DNA from: Alphaproteobacteria bacterium
GTDB taxonomy: Bacteria > Pseudomonadota > Alphaproteobacteria > Micropepsales > Micropepsaceae
Assembly: GCA_017983635.1 (NCBI GenBank)
Contig: JAGOBA010000016.1
Span: 28,511 to 92,510, forward strand
Length of the DNA: 64,000 nt
Reading direction: 5' to 3'
Shown here: positions 17,093-25,873 of the stretch, piece by piece
How the letters are laid out: the number at the start of each line of letters is the position of its first letter
Numbering within the stretch: position 1 is the first letter of the stretch
Notes under the pieces: model-generated
Databases searched by the model: none
Told to the model about the DNA's origin: nothing
Seen by the model: the letters and a program-made list of their open reading frames with translations, nothing else
Translations under genes and position numbers: made by a program

Positions 17093-17947
17093 ATGCGCGC
17101 ATCAAACGAAGTCACCTCACTTGCGGCACTGGCACTCGCAGCTGCCGTCACCGCAACGCTGGCGATAGTAGTGCCGTCGATAGCAGATAGCCCACCGATC
17201 GGCCTAACCCCAATCGTCGAGTGTCCTGAAGATCCAAACCAAGACGGAGACTGCCGTCTGGGCGCAATAGTCGCGTACGCCAAAGCAAGTTCCATCCTGG
17301 GAACGACACAGCACGCGAACGTCGTCCAGAAAAAATTCTCAATGTCGGGCCGCCTGAACGACGGCCCCATTCGCCGCTACAGCCTCAGCTTCACGCAGCC
17401 GATCTCCGACTACTTCGCCCGAACCAACCATAGCGGCCCACTCGCGTATCAGTATAGCAGCCTAGACAAAGAACATCTCGTTGTTTACACAAACCAAGGC
17501 GCACTCGAAATACGAACAAAGGAGATCGGACTAGAAGGAGCGCCATCACTTGCCGTTGTCGATCGGAAAAGTGGACGGGTCTTGGCCCGATACTATGACC
17601 GCTGCATTGACCCTGGTGTCCTTTCGACGGCGGCCGGCAAGACGATCTGGGATGAAGTCCGGAGGGTGTGCGTATCGACGGTTACCGGAAGAGTAGCACC
17701 GCCAAACACCTGCACGCGCCCGAAGTCAAACGGTTGCCGGATCGAGGTGCCGGCCACCTTCACACCAGAACCAATGCCGCTAGCCGACCTATACGCCATG
17801 CTGAGAGATTTGCAGGCGCTAGAATTGGCCCCAATTTCTCACGCGATCGCAAGCTTTGGCGGCACCAGCGGTTGGGGCGTGACCATCGCCAAAGTGCCGG
17901 GGAAACCACTCTTGATCGTCCACGCCGCATATGATCACGACGAGTAA
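17093..17947 (+). CDS. Secreted protein, paralog of the truncated gene at 2-391
   Basis: 284 aa with an N-terminal signal or anchor segment (about 8-30). The mature part has six or more Cys (ECPEDPNQDGDC, RCIDPG, RRVCVS, NTCTRP, NGCRIE). No family was recognised. It is convergent with the secreted-protein gene 17962-18699, and the M23-containing virion protein gene lies next beyond that. The only other family member in the window also abuts an M23-domain gene, so a role against that peptidase is a reasonable guess. Confidence 0.7.
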   Translation: MRASNEVTSLAALALAAAVTATLAIVVPSIADSPPIGLTPIVECPEDPNQDGDCRLGAIVAYAKASSILGTTQHANVVQKKFSMSGRLNDGPIRRYSLSFTQPISDYFARTNHSGPLAYQYSSLDKEHLVVYTNQGALEIRTKEIGLEGAPSLAVVDRKSGRVLARYYDRCIDPGVLSTAAGKTIWDEVRRVCVSTVTGRVAPPNTCTRPKSNGCRIEVPATFTPEPMPLADLYAMLRDLQALELAPISHAIASFGGTSGWGVTIAKVPGKPLLIVHAAYDHDE

Positions 17948-17961
17948 CGCACGCGGGTTGC

Positions 17962-18699
17962 TCACTTCGCCTGGCCGCACCAACGCTCGATCGATGCTAC
18001 CAGCATCCGGCCACTTCGTTCGGATTCCTCATTTATGATCTCCGTCAGATCCCCGTCGCTTTCCTTGCTCGGGTCTTCCTTAGGCGGACCTGAGGACTCA
18101 TTTCGAAACTTCGTGTCGCAAAAACTGACAAAGCACATCGGCGTCAAATTCGGATTGGGAACAAAACCCCACTGCGCCGAAGCCGCTCCCGGCCGACCGA
18201 TGGGACCATACGGCATGGCGCAAGATGATTCATCGACCGAGAGCCCGCACCGAAATTCCCGTAACAAACCGAGCCCGCGCTCACGCAACGCGCTGGACGC
18301 ACGTTTGTCTTTCGCACGCGCAGCCTGCACGCAATAGAGTTCAGCGAGGCCAGCCCAAGCCGAGAACCCCGCTTCCGCAACACTATTCTTACGCAGAACT
18401 GCGGCTTCCATCTTGGTCGTTGCCTGAACCAAATCACCGCGGGCCAATGCCTGCTGCGATTCATTCACCAGCCGCTCGGTAGGCGTGCAGCCATTGGGAC
18501 CATTGCAACGCTGACAGGACTGCATCGAACGAAAGCTGGCCGACTTGCTGACCGGACAGGGCGCGTAGTCCGCCCGAACGGACGCAACCAAGTCCGGACG
18601 CCGCTCATTCGTCGGCCGCACCTCGTCATCCGCCCAAGCGCCACCGAGCGTGACGGCAAATACAGCCAACGCCCAGCCCAACAGAAATGACCTCGACAT
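17962..18699 (-). CDS. Cys-rich periplasmic protein, candidate immunity protein
   Basis: 245 aa. The ATG at 18699 has GGAGG 5 nt upstream and begins a clean signal peptide (SRSFLLGWALAVFAVTLGG, cleaved after AWA). A longer frame to 18894 overlaps the upstream gene and is rejected. The mature part has eight or more Cys, including SCQRCNGPNGC near residue 50, then a TPR-like helical middle. It lies 40 nt downstream of the virion/M23 gene on the same strand. A 3' fragment copy exists at 16631-16936. The periplasmic location is where an M23 peptidase acts, hence the immunity inference. Confidence 0.7.
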   Translation of the reverse strand: MSRSFLLGWALAVFAVTLGGAWADDEVRPTNERRPDLVASVRADYAPCPVSKSASFRSMQSCQRCNGPNGCTPTERLVNESQQALARGDLVQATTKMEAAVLRKNSVAEAGFSAWAGLAELYCVQAARAKDKRASSALRERGLGLLREFRCGLSVDESSCAMPYGPIGRPGAASAQWGFVPNPNLTPMCFVSFCDTKFRNESSGPPKEDPSKESDGDLTEIINEESERSGRMLVASIERWCGQAK

Positions 18700-18739
18700 G
18701 GCACCCTCCATGACCAGACATCTTATCCAAGTCTTTGTC

Positions 18740-21136
18740 CTAAGTAAGGCCGAAGCGACGAAGGAAGTCTTGGAAATCATCCCATAAATCATCCCGCTGT
18801 CCGTCAGTCTCCAGCACCGGCTCACCGTCCTTCTCAACGAACGGCGTAGGATCCACCGCAAACCCTGGAACCGACCGTCCGTTGTACGCCCCACCAGAGG
18901 TTATGATTTGCATATGTGTGTGATCGTTGCGTCCATCGTAGGCCGCTGTATCCACCTCGCCTAACACCTCTCCCATACGGATTCGCAGTGGTCGGACAAA
19001 GCGCGCCCGGCCGTCGAGCTGTTCCTTGAGAGCCAATATCCGCTCATTCGGCCTTACGTGGAGGAGCGACATCTGCAACCCATCGCCCAAATCGAACACA
19101 AGCATGTAGCCTTTGCTGAAGGGATTGCCTTTCTCGTCGGTGCCAGTCATCTCAACGACTTCCACCAACTCGGCATCCGTCGGCATGCGAACGGTAGTCC
19201 CTGGACAATCGATGCCGCCGTGATACGTGACCTTCGTTCCTTCGCGCCGCGATGCCCCAAAGTACCCCATCCCCTGGGTGAGCGACTGATTGCCGTGAGT
19301 CTGCCCCGTTGGATGCATCCAGCGTCGTCGTTGCAGATTCGCTTGCTGTCGCGGCGAAAGCTCGCTCGCCGGAACGAGAACCTTGTCTAACCCGGTAGTC
19401 GCCCCCTGATCGTTGTACCAGTCGCCGGGCTGGTATCCCCGCGGAATGCCCGGCAGCAGAACCGGCTTTGGCTTTGGGTATGCAGGAACCTGCCGCGTAA
19501 TGCGCGGCGCGCCATCGCCTGGCGATGAAGGTGATGATCGCCATGGCGCCTCGTCAGCCGGCGCAGTTTCCACGGGTTCCGAGTACCTGCCAAAGCCGGA
19601 TTGAAGAGGAATACCGGCATCGCGTTGCCCGTCCCACGGGAGCGTCTGCCCGCGCGCGCCCGTTTCGCTTTCGTCGAGCTCAAGCCCGCCCGGACGGTCG
19701 ATCTTCAGCGCGTTGAAGAGATCGTCCTTCAAGATCTCCAGCGCCCCCGGCAGGCGCATCAGGCGGTCGAAAGCCCGACCGCGCGCTTCGCGTTTCTCCG
19801 GTGTGAGTTCGAGCCCCTCCATGAAGCGCTTCACTGCGCCGTCGAAACTGTGGCCAGCGCGGCGCAGCGCGCTCACGCCCTCGAACATTTCGCGTTCGGG
19901 CCCGTCAAGGAAATCCGTTTGCACTTCCTCACCATTGCCGAACCCCTCCAGCAACTCGACATTGCCGGCGATGGCCGCATGGTCGCCCGACTTGAACGCC
20001 GCGATGATATCGCGCTTCAACGCCTGCGGCACCCGGCCCGCGCGATTGACGGCATCGATGGTGAACTGCCGGCGCGTGTCCTCCGGCAATGTCTCCAATT
20101 GCGGCGCCAAATGCTCGCTCCAAAAGAAGTCGAATCCGTCCGCGTCCTTGGGCTCGATCCGCTCGCCGCGAACCACGCGCTTGGCAACCTCATCGATAGC
20201 CTTCGAGCGCTCCTCGACCTGCCTGACCGTTTCCTCCACCGCCTGGCGCAAGCCGCGCGACGCCGCCCGGCCGAACTCTGCTTCGAACGCCTCGACATCC
20301 GGCAGATCGAACATCGTCGCGTGCCCGTCGCGCACCGCGGCGGCGCGGCGCAGGCCTTCGCTCAAACCCCGCACCAGAGCGACACTGCGCACCGCCGACT
20401 TCGCGCGCTTCTGCCGCCGCTGCTCCGCCTTCAACACTTCGCGGATCGAATTGATCACGCGAGGATCGACGCCGACCTTCTCCAACGTGCCATCGCCCAG
20501 AACCTGGAACGCATGCTCGAAACCACCGCGTCGCGCGAGTCCCATGATGTAGAGCGGCACAATCCGGCCGTGCGCCCGCGCAACGGCAGCGCGCCGCTCC
20601 GCCTCCGGCAGCTTCGCCCCGCCGATGATGGCACCGCTCTCGCGCAGCAACGACGGCAGATCGCCAATGCCCCGCGCCGCCGCCGCGCTCAAATTGTCGA
20701 TCGCCTCGTGCACCGTCGCCGTATGCCGCTCGGCCTTCGCAGCCTCCTCCGCCGGCAGCGTGTACGCCGTCACCCGGTTCCACACATTGCGCGCGCCGAG
20801 CTCGAACGTGTTGCGCGCATAAGGCGGCATCTCCTTGCGCAGCGCCTCGACCTGGCGCTTGAAGTCTTCCTGCAACGACTGCGTAAAGCCCTCCGGAACG
20901 CCGCCCTCCTCGGTCTCCTGCACGCGCGCCGCCATCGCCGCGCCAAGCCCCGTCACCGCTTTCCCAGCCCAAGCATCCGCCCGCGCCTGGAATCCAGCTT
21001 CGACCTGACTGAGCAACCCGCTCGTCGTCGCCGCGAGCGCCTGCCCGGTCTGACCGTTGAACGTCTTCGACGGAATGGAGGCGACCGGAATCTCCACCGT
21101 AGGCACATACATCGCAAACGCCGACCGAGAGGCCAT
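18740..21136 (-). CDS. Internal virion protein with C-terminal M23/LytM peptidase domain
   Basis: 798 aa. Residues 1-450 are long Ala/Glu/Arg-rich helices typical of podovirus internal virion proteins that pass into the host envelope on infection. A Pro-rich linker (about 500-570) leads to a C-terminal domain with MHPTGQ, GMGYFGASR and the LytM ligands H639-x3-D643 and H739-T-H741. The same domain ends the effector at 398-1813. Phage virions commonly carry such a domain to open peptidoglycan during DNA entry. The gene lies after the gp14-like gene and before a secreted-protein gene. Confidence 0.82.
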   Translation of the reverse strand: MASRSAFAMYVPTVEIPVASIPSKTFNGQTGQALAATTSGLLSQVEAGFQARADAWAGKAVTGLGAAMAARVQETEEGGVPEGFTQSLQEDFKRQVEALRKEMPPYARNTFELGARNVWNRVTAYTLPAEEAAKAERHTATVHEAIDNLSAAAARGIGDLPSLLRESGAIIGGAKLPEAERRAAVARAHGRIVPLYIMGLARRGGFEHAFQVLGDGTLEKVGVDPRVINSIREVLKAEQRRQKRAKSAVRSVALVRGLSEGLRRAAAVRDGHATMFDLPDVEAFEAEFGRAASRGLRQAVEETVRQVEERSKAIDEVAKRVVRGERIEPKDADGFDFFWSEHLAPQLETLPEDTRRQFTIDAVNRAGRVPQALKRDIIAAFKSGDHAAIAGNVELLEGFGNGEEVQTDFLDGPEREMFEGVSALRRAGHSFDGAVKRFMEGLELTPEKREARGRAFDRLMRLPGALEILKDDLFNALKIDRPGGLELDESETGARGQTLPWDGQRDAGIPLQSGFGRYSEPVETAPADEAPWRSSPSSPGDGAPRITRQVPAYPKPKPVLLPGIPRGYQPGDWYNDQGATTGLDKVLVPASELSPRQQANLQRRRWMHPTGQTHGNQSLTQGMGYFGASRREGTKVTYHGGIDCPGTTVRMPTDAELVEVVEMTGTDEKGNPFSKGYMLVFDLGDGLQMSLLHVRPNERILALKEQLDGRARFVRPLRIRMGEVLGEVDTAAYDGRNDHTHMQIITSGGAYNGRSVPGFAVDPTPFVEKDGEPVLETDGQRDDLWDDFQDFLRRFGLT

Positions 21137-21251
21137 GACGTGTCCTTTCCAAGAGAGATTTCAGAGTGCAAACGCGCGCGCAAACGCCCGGACAAAATCC
21201 AGACGTCGCACCAACCGCGTTTCGATTATTCCCGCTCGCCAACCGCGAGCA

Positions 21252-21404
21252 TCAGATGCAGATCAACAACGATCCGCGCCAAGAACAAACCACCACCTTT
21301 GGCGGTGTATAAGTACTCTTCATAGAATCCCGCCACCGCCGAGCCTCCTCAGCCGTCTGCCGATCCCGTTCGGCTTGCTCGCGGCGATCTTGCGCCGACA
21401 GCAT
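21252..21404 (-). CDS. 50-aa charged coiled-coil peptide (tentative)
   Basis: ATG at 21404, stop at 21252. The first half is a heptad-like Gln/Glu/Arg helix (SAQDRREQAERDRQTAEEAR). It lies in the 300-bp space between the secreted-protein gene 21441-21842 and the internal virion gene. The ribosome site is weak. It could be a small phage gene or a remnant; the rest of the gap shows nothing. Confidence 0.3.
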   Translation of the reverse strand: MLSAQDRREQAERDRQTAEEARRWRDSMKSTYTPPKVVVCSWRGSLLICI

Positions 21405-21440
21405 TTGCGCGTAACGCTCAAGTCGCGCGCGAAGCGCTAG

Positions 21441-21842
21441 CTACGACTCGTGAAGCAACCTGTTCGCGTTACCGAATGTGACGCGACGTTGGAGAAGCTG
21501 CTCGTAAACCGCGTCAACTTGAAGATATCGAAGCTCATAGACAGCAATTAACGACGGATGGTTGGCACGAACGGCTGCCAACATGGCCCCGCGACAAGGT
21601 TGAACACGGGCCGCCGCAACCTTGATTATCCGAACTTCTGCTTCGCTCGGGACGCTCTGGTCAGCCAATTGCTGGGCAGACGGGTTGGCGCTCGTCAGTT
21701 TCAGAATCGCCAGCTCGGGGTCATTCCCGACCGCATCAAAACAAGAATTAGCGGAAGATACCCCGCGATCCCAATCCAGATCAGACGACGTGGCGGGTGC
21801 CACAATCACTCCGAGACACAATACTAGGAGAAAGCAACGCAT
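21441..21842 (-). CDS. Small secreted protein inserted between internal virion genes
   Basis: 133 aa from the ATG at 21842 (GAGG 7 nt upstream). The signal peptide MRCFLLVLCLGVIVAPATSS is followed by a helical domain with two Cys (NSCFDAV, QPCRGAM). No recognised family. It interrupts the two internal virion genes, as other candidate immunity genes interrupt the module, but no toxin partner is obvious on its 5' side. Confidence 0.6.
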   Translation of the reverse strand: MRCFLLVLCLGVIVAPATSSDLDWDRGVSSANSCFDAVGNDPELAILKLTSANPSAQQLADQSVPSEAEVRIIKVAAARVQPCRGAMLAAVRANHPSLIAVYELRYLQVDAVYEQLLQRRVTFGNANRLLHES

Positions 21843-21900
21843 TTCCGTTCCTCGCGGTCGGCTCCGGATCATACCACGCGTTGCTCGCAGACCAACAGTG

Positions 21901-22416
21901 TCAGGTATAGCGGGGATCAGTGGGGCGGATCAGCTTGTTCAGCTTGAAAGAACTTTCGGCAGAGCTCCCACCTGGCTCCCAAGCCGCCGTCCCCCACTGC
22001 TTAATCCCCGCCCCGAGCAGCGAGCCCGCGCCAGCGATCAGCGACTGTTGCAGCGCGCTCCGCGCCGCGCGCTTGAAGGTCTGCGCCTGGATCTGCCCCT
22101 CATAGAGCGCCACCTGCCCCTTGTAGAACGCGTTCAGTTCCTCGACCGCCAGGTTGCCGCGGTTCTCCGACAGCACGTCGACCGCCGACGCGCTCTGCGG
22201 ATCGACGCCGGAGGTGAACACCGCCACCCGGTCCGATGCCTGCCGCCGCTCCGCCGCATAGCGGCTGAACTCCGCCTGCGCGGCTGCGACCTTGAACGCG
22301 TTCTCCGCCTGCATCTTCGAAATCTTGGCCTGGTACTTCAAGTCCGACGCCTGCGCCGAAGCACCCATCACCGACGTCGCCACCTGTAACCCAGCCATCA
22401 CCACCGGATGACACAT
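21901..22416 (-). CDS. Podovirus internal virion protein (gp14-like)
   Basis: 171 aa from the ATG at 22416, with GAGG 5 nt upstream. A hydrophobic N-terminal helix and then a long Ala/Gln helix (QAENAFKVAAAQAEFSRYAAERRQ) lead to SGVDPQSASAVDVLSENRGN, a hallmark of internal virion protein B/gp14-type proteins, followed by the Gly-rich SLIAGAGSLLGAG. In T7 gp14 this protein forms the outer-membrane part of the ejection channel. It sits directly before the second, larger internal virion gene once the inserted secreted-protein gene is discounted. Confidence 0.75.
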   Translation of the reverse strand: MCHPVVMAGLQVATSVMGASAQASDLKYQAKISKMQAENAFKVAAAQAEFSRYAAERRQASDRVAVFTSGVDPQSASAVDVLSENRGNLAVEELNAFYKGQVALYEGQIQAQTFKRAARSALQQSLIAGAGSLLGAGIKQWGTAAWEPGGSSAESSFKLNKLIRPTDPRYT

Positions 22417-22792
22417 ATTCACCTCTCAGAATTGCTAAGAAAGAACCACCCCTGCCCCGTCCGCCGATGAACTGAGACATCTGGGACAGTGAGACACCAT
22501 CCCACGCTCAAGCCGAAGAGCACCCCGAGGCATCGATCGCCGTGCGCGCAAGGCGAGCTTCGCCGCTTCAAGACCGCCACTCATCGAAGAGCATCAGCCC
22601 GATCCGAACCCATGCCGTCAGTAACGCCGCCGCCGCGAACGGCGCAGCATCATGTTCAACCTCCGCATGAAAGGGTCAAAAATTCCGCGCGATTCGGCGC
22701 AACGGGCCGTAGCTCACGTCTTCCGCCGTCGCGCGCGCACCATATTCAGGCATAAAGGCGAATTGAGCCGTCAACGCCTCGCGTCACCGCGA
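22417..22792. other. Intergenic stretch with a copy of the terminase 3' end
   Basis: No gene is seen. Positions about 22621-22740 are homologous to 28551-28660, the end of the large terminase gene and the following start region. They include a 31-bp identical core at 22635-22665 (28560-28590). The rest of the stretch is unassigned. Confidence 0.6.
22635..22740 (-). repeat. Duplicated terminase 3'-end segment, copy 1
   Basis: Imperfect direct repeat of 28560-28660. On the - strand it reads through a degenerate form of the terminase C-terminus and then GGAGG, six bases, and two ATG codons, identical to the 28.57-kb copy. Confidence 0.75.
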
Positions 22793-23236
22793 TCACTCGG
22801 TGAAAGACCAGGACACGATGATCGCGAGCACGACCCAAAACACGATCGCAACCACCCCCGACACGGCGACGCATCCAACGGCGCGTGGACCCGGAAGCCA
22901 GTCGCCGAACAGCCAACCGTCAGTCGCCATCGTGCAGCTCGTGGCCGGAATCAGGAAGAACGCGACGACGGCCACAAGCCCAACAATCCAAAAAGCCAAG
23001 CGCTTGTCAGTGCGCTCTCCGTCCGCCGGACCAAGCGATCGCTCCCACCGCACAAACGCCTTGAGCCCGAAGGTCAGCAACACCGCAACGACACCGCTGA
23101 CCAGCGCACACGAACCCGTCGTTCCTAGAACCTCATCCAACCCAAGCACGTGCCAACCCGCACCATCCACGCAAGTCGCCATCAAAATCGCAAACACAAG
23201 CAGAAAGAAGCCAACATCCTTAAGCCAATTCGGCAT
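22793..23236 (-). CDS. Four-helix membrane protein, candidate immunity partner of the orphan module at 23263
   Basis: 147 aa with four membrane helices (about 8-24, 40-62, 82-100, 120-143). No recognised family. It follows the orphan toxin-like module by 26 nt on the same strand. A fragment of a second copy of its 5' end, with Trp4 changed to a TAG stop, lies on the other side of that module (about 23742-23787). An inner-membrane immunity protein is the likeliest reading. Confidence 0.6.
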   Translation of the reverse strand: MPNWLKDVGFFLLVFAILMATCVDGAGWHVLGLDEVLGTTGSCALVSGVVAVLLTFGLKAFVRWERSLGPADGERTDKRLAFWIVGLVAVVAFFLIPATSCTMATDGWLFGDWLPGPRAVGCVAVSGVVAIVFWVVLAIIVSWSFTE

Positions 23237-23262
23237 AACGTCTGGCCCCTCTAGCAGTTGGC

Positions 23263-23784
23263 TCAGCTAAACAGATCTCGATCGTCCGTGTGAACAAACT
23301 CGTTCCATTGGCGACCCCAGTACTGCTCAAAGCCGCGCCACAAATCATCCCACTCTTCCATCGTAAGCTCAAGATCGGTGCCTAGCGCTTCCTTGAAAAA
23401 CTCCTTGATGTACTTCTCGCCGTACTTGCGCTCCAGCCGCCCCGCTGCCTGCGCACCGAATTTGGCTTTGTCTACGACCTCCCCCGATTTCGAAATCACA
23501 TAAGCGCCAAGTCCTGCACCAACTGCCCTTCGTATGGAAAGCTCTCGACCGGCGGCTACCCGCTCACGCGAGCGAGACGCTCCGCCCCCTCGTCGAGTGT
23601 CCGAAGACCGGTCCCCATCGGGCGCGCCTATCGATCCGGTTCTTTTTCTCCGAGGAACGTGATCCTCGGACTGCACCTGTCGTGCACGGGAGGCTGTCGG
23701 GTCACGCCACCCAAAGCTATCGGTTACAGTTGGCTCCGGACGAAGCCGACTTCCTTTAGCTAATTTGGCATTGCGTCCGGCCCT
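23263..23784 (-). pseudogene. Orphan C-terminal toxin-like module without N-terminal domain
   Basis: The frame is open from 23784 to a stop at 23263 (173 codons), but no good start exists; a GTG at 23676 gives 137 aa. The first part (SRLRPEPTVTDSFGWRDPTA) resembles a linker, then an Arg/Gly-rich stretch and a C-terminal domain (GEKYIKEFFKEALG, EEWDDLWRGFEQYWG, ending DLFS). It is flanked by an immunity-gene fragment upstream and an intact membrane protein downstream, as in orphan toxin modules of polymorphic toxin loci. The activity is unknown. Confidence 0.5.
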
Positions 23785-23787
23785 TCA
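23742..23787 (-). pseudogene. 5' fragment of a second copy of the membrane protein 22793-23236
   Basis: The DNA matches 23209-23255. On the - strand it reads MPN-stop-LKEVGF against MPNWLKDVGF in the intact gene. The homology ends after about 12 codons, where the orphan module frame continues. Confidence 0.65.
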
Positions 23788-23816
23788 CACCTGGTTGCTA
23801 TGTCGGCGAGGCACCT

Positions 23817-24431
23817 TCACGGCAGACTGCACTTCCAGTATTTGCAGTTCTCACGACCGCCTAGACCGTGCTCAGAGGCGAGCACATAGGTTGAATTGAG
23901 TACTCTTGGACTCGCTGCATTGCGATGATCATAGTTCTCGGCAAAGAGGTTGGCATACCCGATCACGCCCCACTCGTAGCTGTACGAAAAGACGTCTGAC
24001 AGAATGGTTTGCCCCGCCGGCACAAAACTATGATCCGCCTTGATCGTATGGACCGTAATGACACTGTCGCGGAAACGGACACGACCGACCGCCATCAACC
24101 GAAACTGCACGTTGTCGCCAACCGTCCATGTCGCACCAGGCTTTGTCCCTTGCTTTGGCGCCGAAAACGTAAGCTCCGCAAGCTTGATGCAGAAGTGCAG
24201 ATCAGGCCGATCGCAAGCCTTCGCCTCTGTCGGGCCTGGAATGCGAGCAAACCCGCTCCTGCCCCTCCAAAAATCAAACCAACGCGCACCAAACAGATCA
24301 AACTCCGCCGCATGCTCGCCATTCGCCCCATAGATCGGCGCCTCGTAACGCGCGGTGAAAGCAGGCGGCCCGGGCGCCACCGGTGTTACAACGGATGCAC
24401 CTAACACTGCGGCTACACCGAACACAGGCAT
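23817..24431 (-). CDS. Secreted protein, candidate immunity partner of the HEALH zincin
   Basis: 204 aa from the ATG at 24431 (GGATAGG upstream). A GTG at 24440 directly follows the toxin stop codon. The signal peptide is MPVFGVAAVLGASVV-like. The mature protein is beta-rich (VQFRLMAVGRVRFRDSVITVHTI, DVFSYSYEWGVIGYANL) with three or four Cys. A C-terminal fragment of a paralog lies upstream of the toxin (25585-25863). The immediate abutment to the zincin gene and the fragment on its other side support the immunity reading. Confidence 0.65.
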   Translation of the reverse strand: MPVFGVAAVLGASVVTPVAPGPPAFTARYEAPIYGANGEHAAEFDLFGARWFDFWRGRSGFARIPGPTEAKACDRPDLHFCIKLAELTFSAPKQGTKPGATWTVGDNVQFRLMAVGRVRFRDSVITVHTIKADHSFVPAGQTILSDVFSYSYEWGVIGYANLFAENYDHRNAASPRVLNSTYVLASEHGLGGRENCKYWKCSLP

Positions 24432-24440
24432 GCGAAACAC

Positions 24441-25706
24441 CTATCCCTTGTAGTAACTCTGCCAGCGCGTTGGCGGATAGTTTTGTGGAATCAGACCCAG
24501 CCGCTTGGCGATCGCTTTGGCGACATTATCGACATAAGCCTCGTGTTTTGCAAACGTCATGCCCCCAGGCTGATCCTTCGCATAGCCCACGCGCGCAGCC
24601 TCATTCTTCATCGAAAGCGTTGTGTGGAGCGCTTCATGGATGACGGTGATGATCTTTTCTTCCTCGCTCAATTCGTTGAACCGTTTGGTGAAGTAGATTC
24701 GATCGGTACGAGGATCATAGCTGGCGTACCGGTCGCGGGCCTCGATCGAAAGGTCTTCAAGCTGCGTTCGAACGCCCGAAACCGCACGGTCGCCACTCGC
24801 ATCGTAGTATCGGTCTATCGCGCGATAGACTTCCTGCAGAAACGGATGTTGCGCCATCGCGCGATCGCGATCCACAGCCTTCTGTAGTCGCCAGATCGAC
24901 CGATCGGCGGACTGCGCAACTTTCTCGGCCTCTTGCATTTCAACGTCAACGGGCCCGGCACCAGGAGTCGCGTAGCGACGGTAGGGCTTCACAATGGGCT
25001 TCGGTGGGTGCTCAGAGAGTTCGGCAGGAGACGCGCTGAATGCCGCAGCCTCTGCTCCGCGGGTGCGAGGATCAGATTGTGGAATATCTTTCGGATTGTC
25101 ATTTCCTGGCACGGCTGAAACGATTTCAGCCAAGCTCTGTTTGACGTCGCCTAGCGGACCGAAGTCATAGCGACCATTCGCCTCGACTTCGCGAGCACCA
25201 CCCTGGCTGGCAACCACACTCTCAAATTGACGAACCACATGCGGCTGCGTGTTGGCATCGAAGTTTTCAAGCAGGCTCTTCAACAGCGCCTGTCTTTCAC
25301 CGGCTGGAGCGGCAGCGACTGGTTGAACAATCTGCGCGGCAAAATCCTTCGGCAGCGGCTGATGCGCATAAACAGGCACGCCCGCCGCCGCATGATCTGC
25401 ACGGTTGAGCTCAAGGATGTCCTTCAACGCCGCGCGCAAACCCTCGTCGTCGCCCGCGTCGCTTGCTGCAAAGAAGGATTGAACCTTCTGCTCAACACGT
25501 GGCGACATCTGAAGATGCTCGCCAGCACCATACGCAAGCGGATCGTCCGGCGCGCGGAAAACGAGACGGCGGTCGACCGCGCGCTTAGGTGGAGTTGAAC
25601 ACTCTTGGGCTCGCCGCAGCGGTTGAGTCGAAACGCTCCGAAGTGAGATTCGCGTACGCGATGATCCCATGTTCGTAGTTGTATGAGAAAACGTCAGACG
25701 AGGCAC
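24441..25706 (-). CDS. Effector-like protein: shared N-terminal domain plus HEALH zinc metallopeptidase domain
   Basis: Up to 421 aa. The first 40 or so codons overlap an immunity-gene fragment in another frame and lack a ribosome site, so the 5' end looks recombined. The shared domain begins at RLVFRAPDDP and includes GVPVYAHQPLPKDF. After a Pro-rich linker the C-terminal domain has HEALH (357-361) and a second KHEAYVDN helix, a zincin arrangement. There is no signal peptide. The next gene (23817-24431) begins at the stop codon and encodes a secreted candidate immunity protein. Confidence 0.65.
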   Translation of the reverse strand: MPRLTFSHTTTNMGSSRTRISLRSVSTQPLRRAQECSTPPKRAVDRRLVFRAPDDPLAYGAGEHLQMSPRVEQKVQSFFAASDAGDDEGLRAALKDILELNRADHAAAGVPVYAHQPLPKDFAAQIVQPVAAAPAGERQALLKSLLENFDANTQPHVVRQFESVVASQGGAREVEANGRYDFGPLGDVKQSLAEIVSAVPGNDNPKDIPQSDPRTRGAEAAAFSASPAELSEHPPKPIVKPYRRYATPGAGPVDVEMQEAEKVAQSADRSIWRLQKAVDRDRAMAQHPFLQEVYRAIDRYYDASGDRAVSGVRTQLEDLSIEARDRYASYDPRTDRIYFTKRFNELSEEEKIITVIHEALHTTLSMKNEAARVGYAKDQPGGMTFAKHEAYVDNVAKAIAKRLGLIPQNYPPTRWQSYYKG

Positions 25707-25863
25707 TTCGCAACGACGGATCGAAGCGAAAAGCCGCCTTGATCGTATACACGGTGATCACGCGATCACGGAAACGAACAGGGCTGATGGCCAGCAGCCG
25801 GAATTGCACATATTCGCTAGCCTTCCACGTGGCACCCGGCCTCACGCCTTGCTTCGGCGCCAC
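25585..25863 (-). pseudogene. C-terminal-half fragment of a paralog of the secreted protein 23817-24431
   Basis: 92 codons (APKQGVRPGATW, VQFRLLAISPVRFRD, DVFSYNYEHGIIAYANL, then AASPRVFNST) match the intact protein at about 65 percent. It lacks the signal peptide and the N-terminal half, and stops where the effector frame takes over. Confidence 0.8.
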
Positions 25864-25873
25864 GGATTGACGC

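Noticed and set aside
19601..21325. 574-aa open frame on the + strand
   Set aside because: Antisense to the internal virion gene, same composition artefact.
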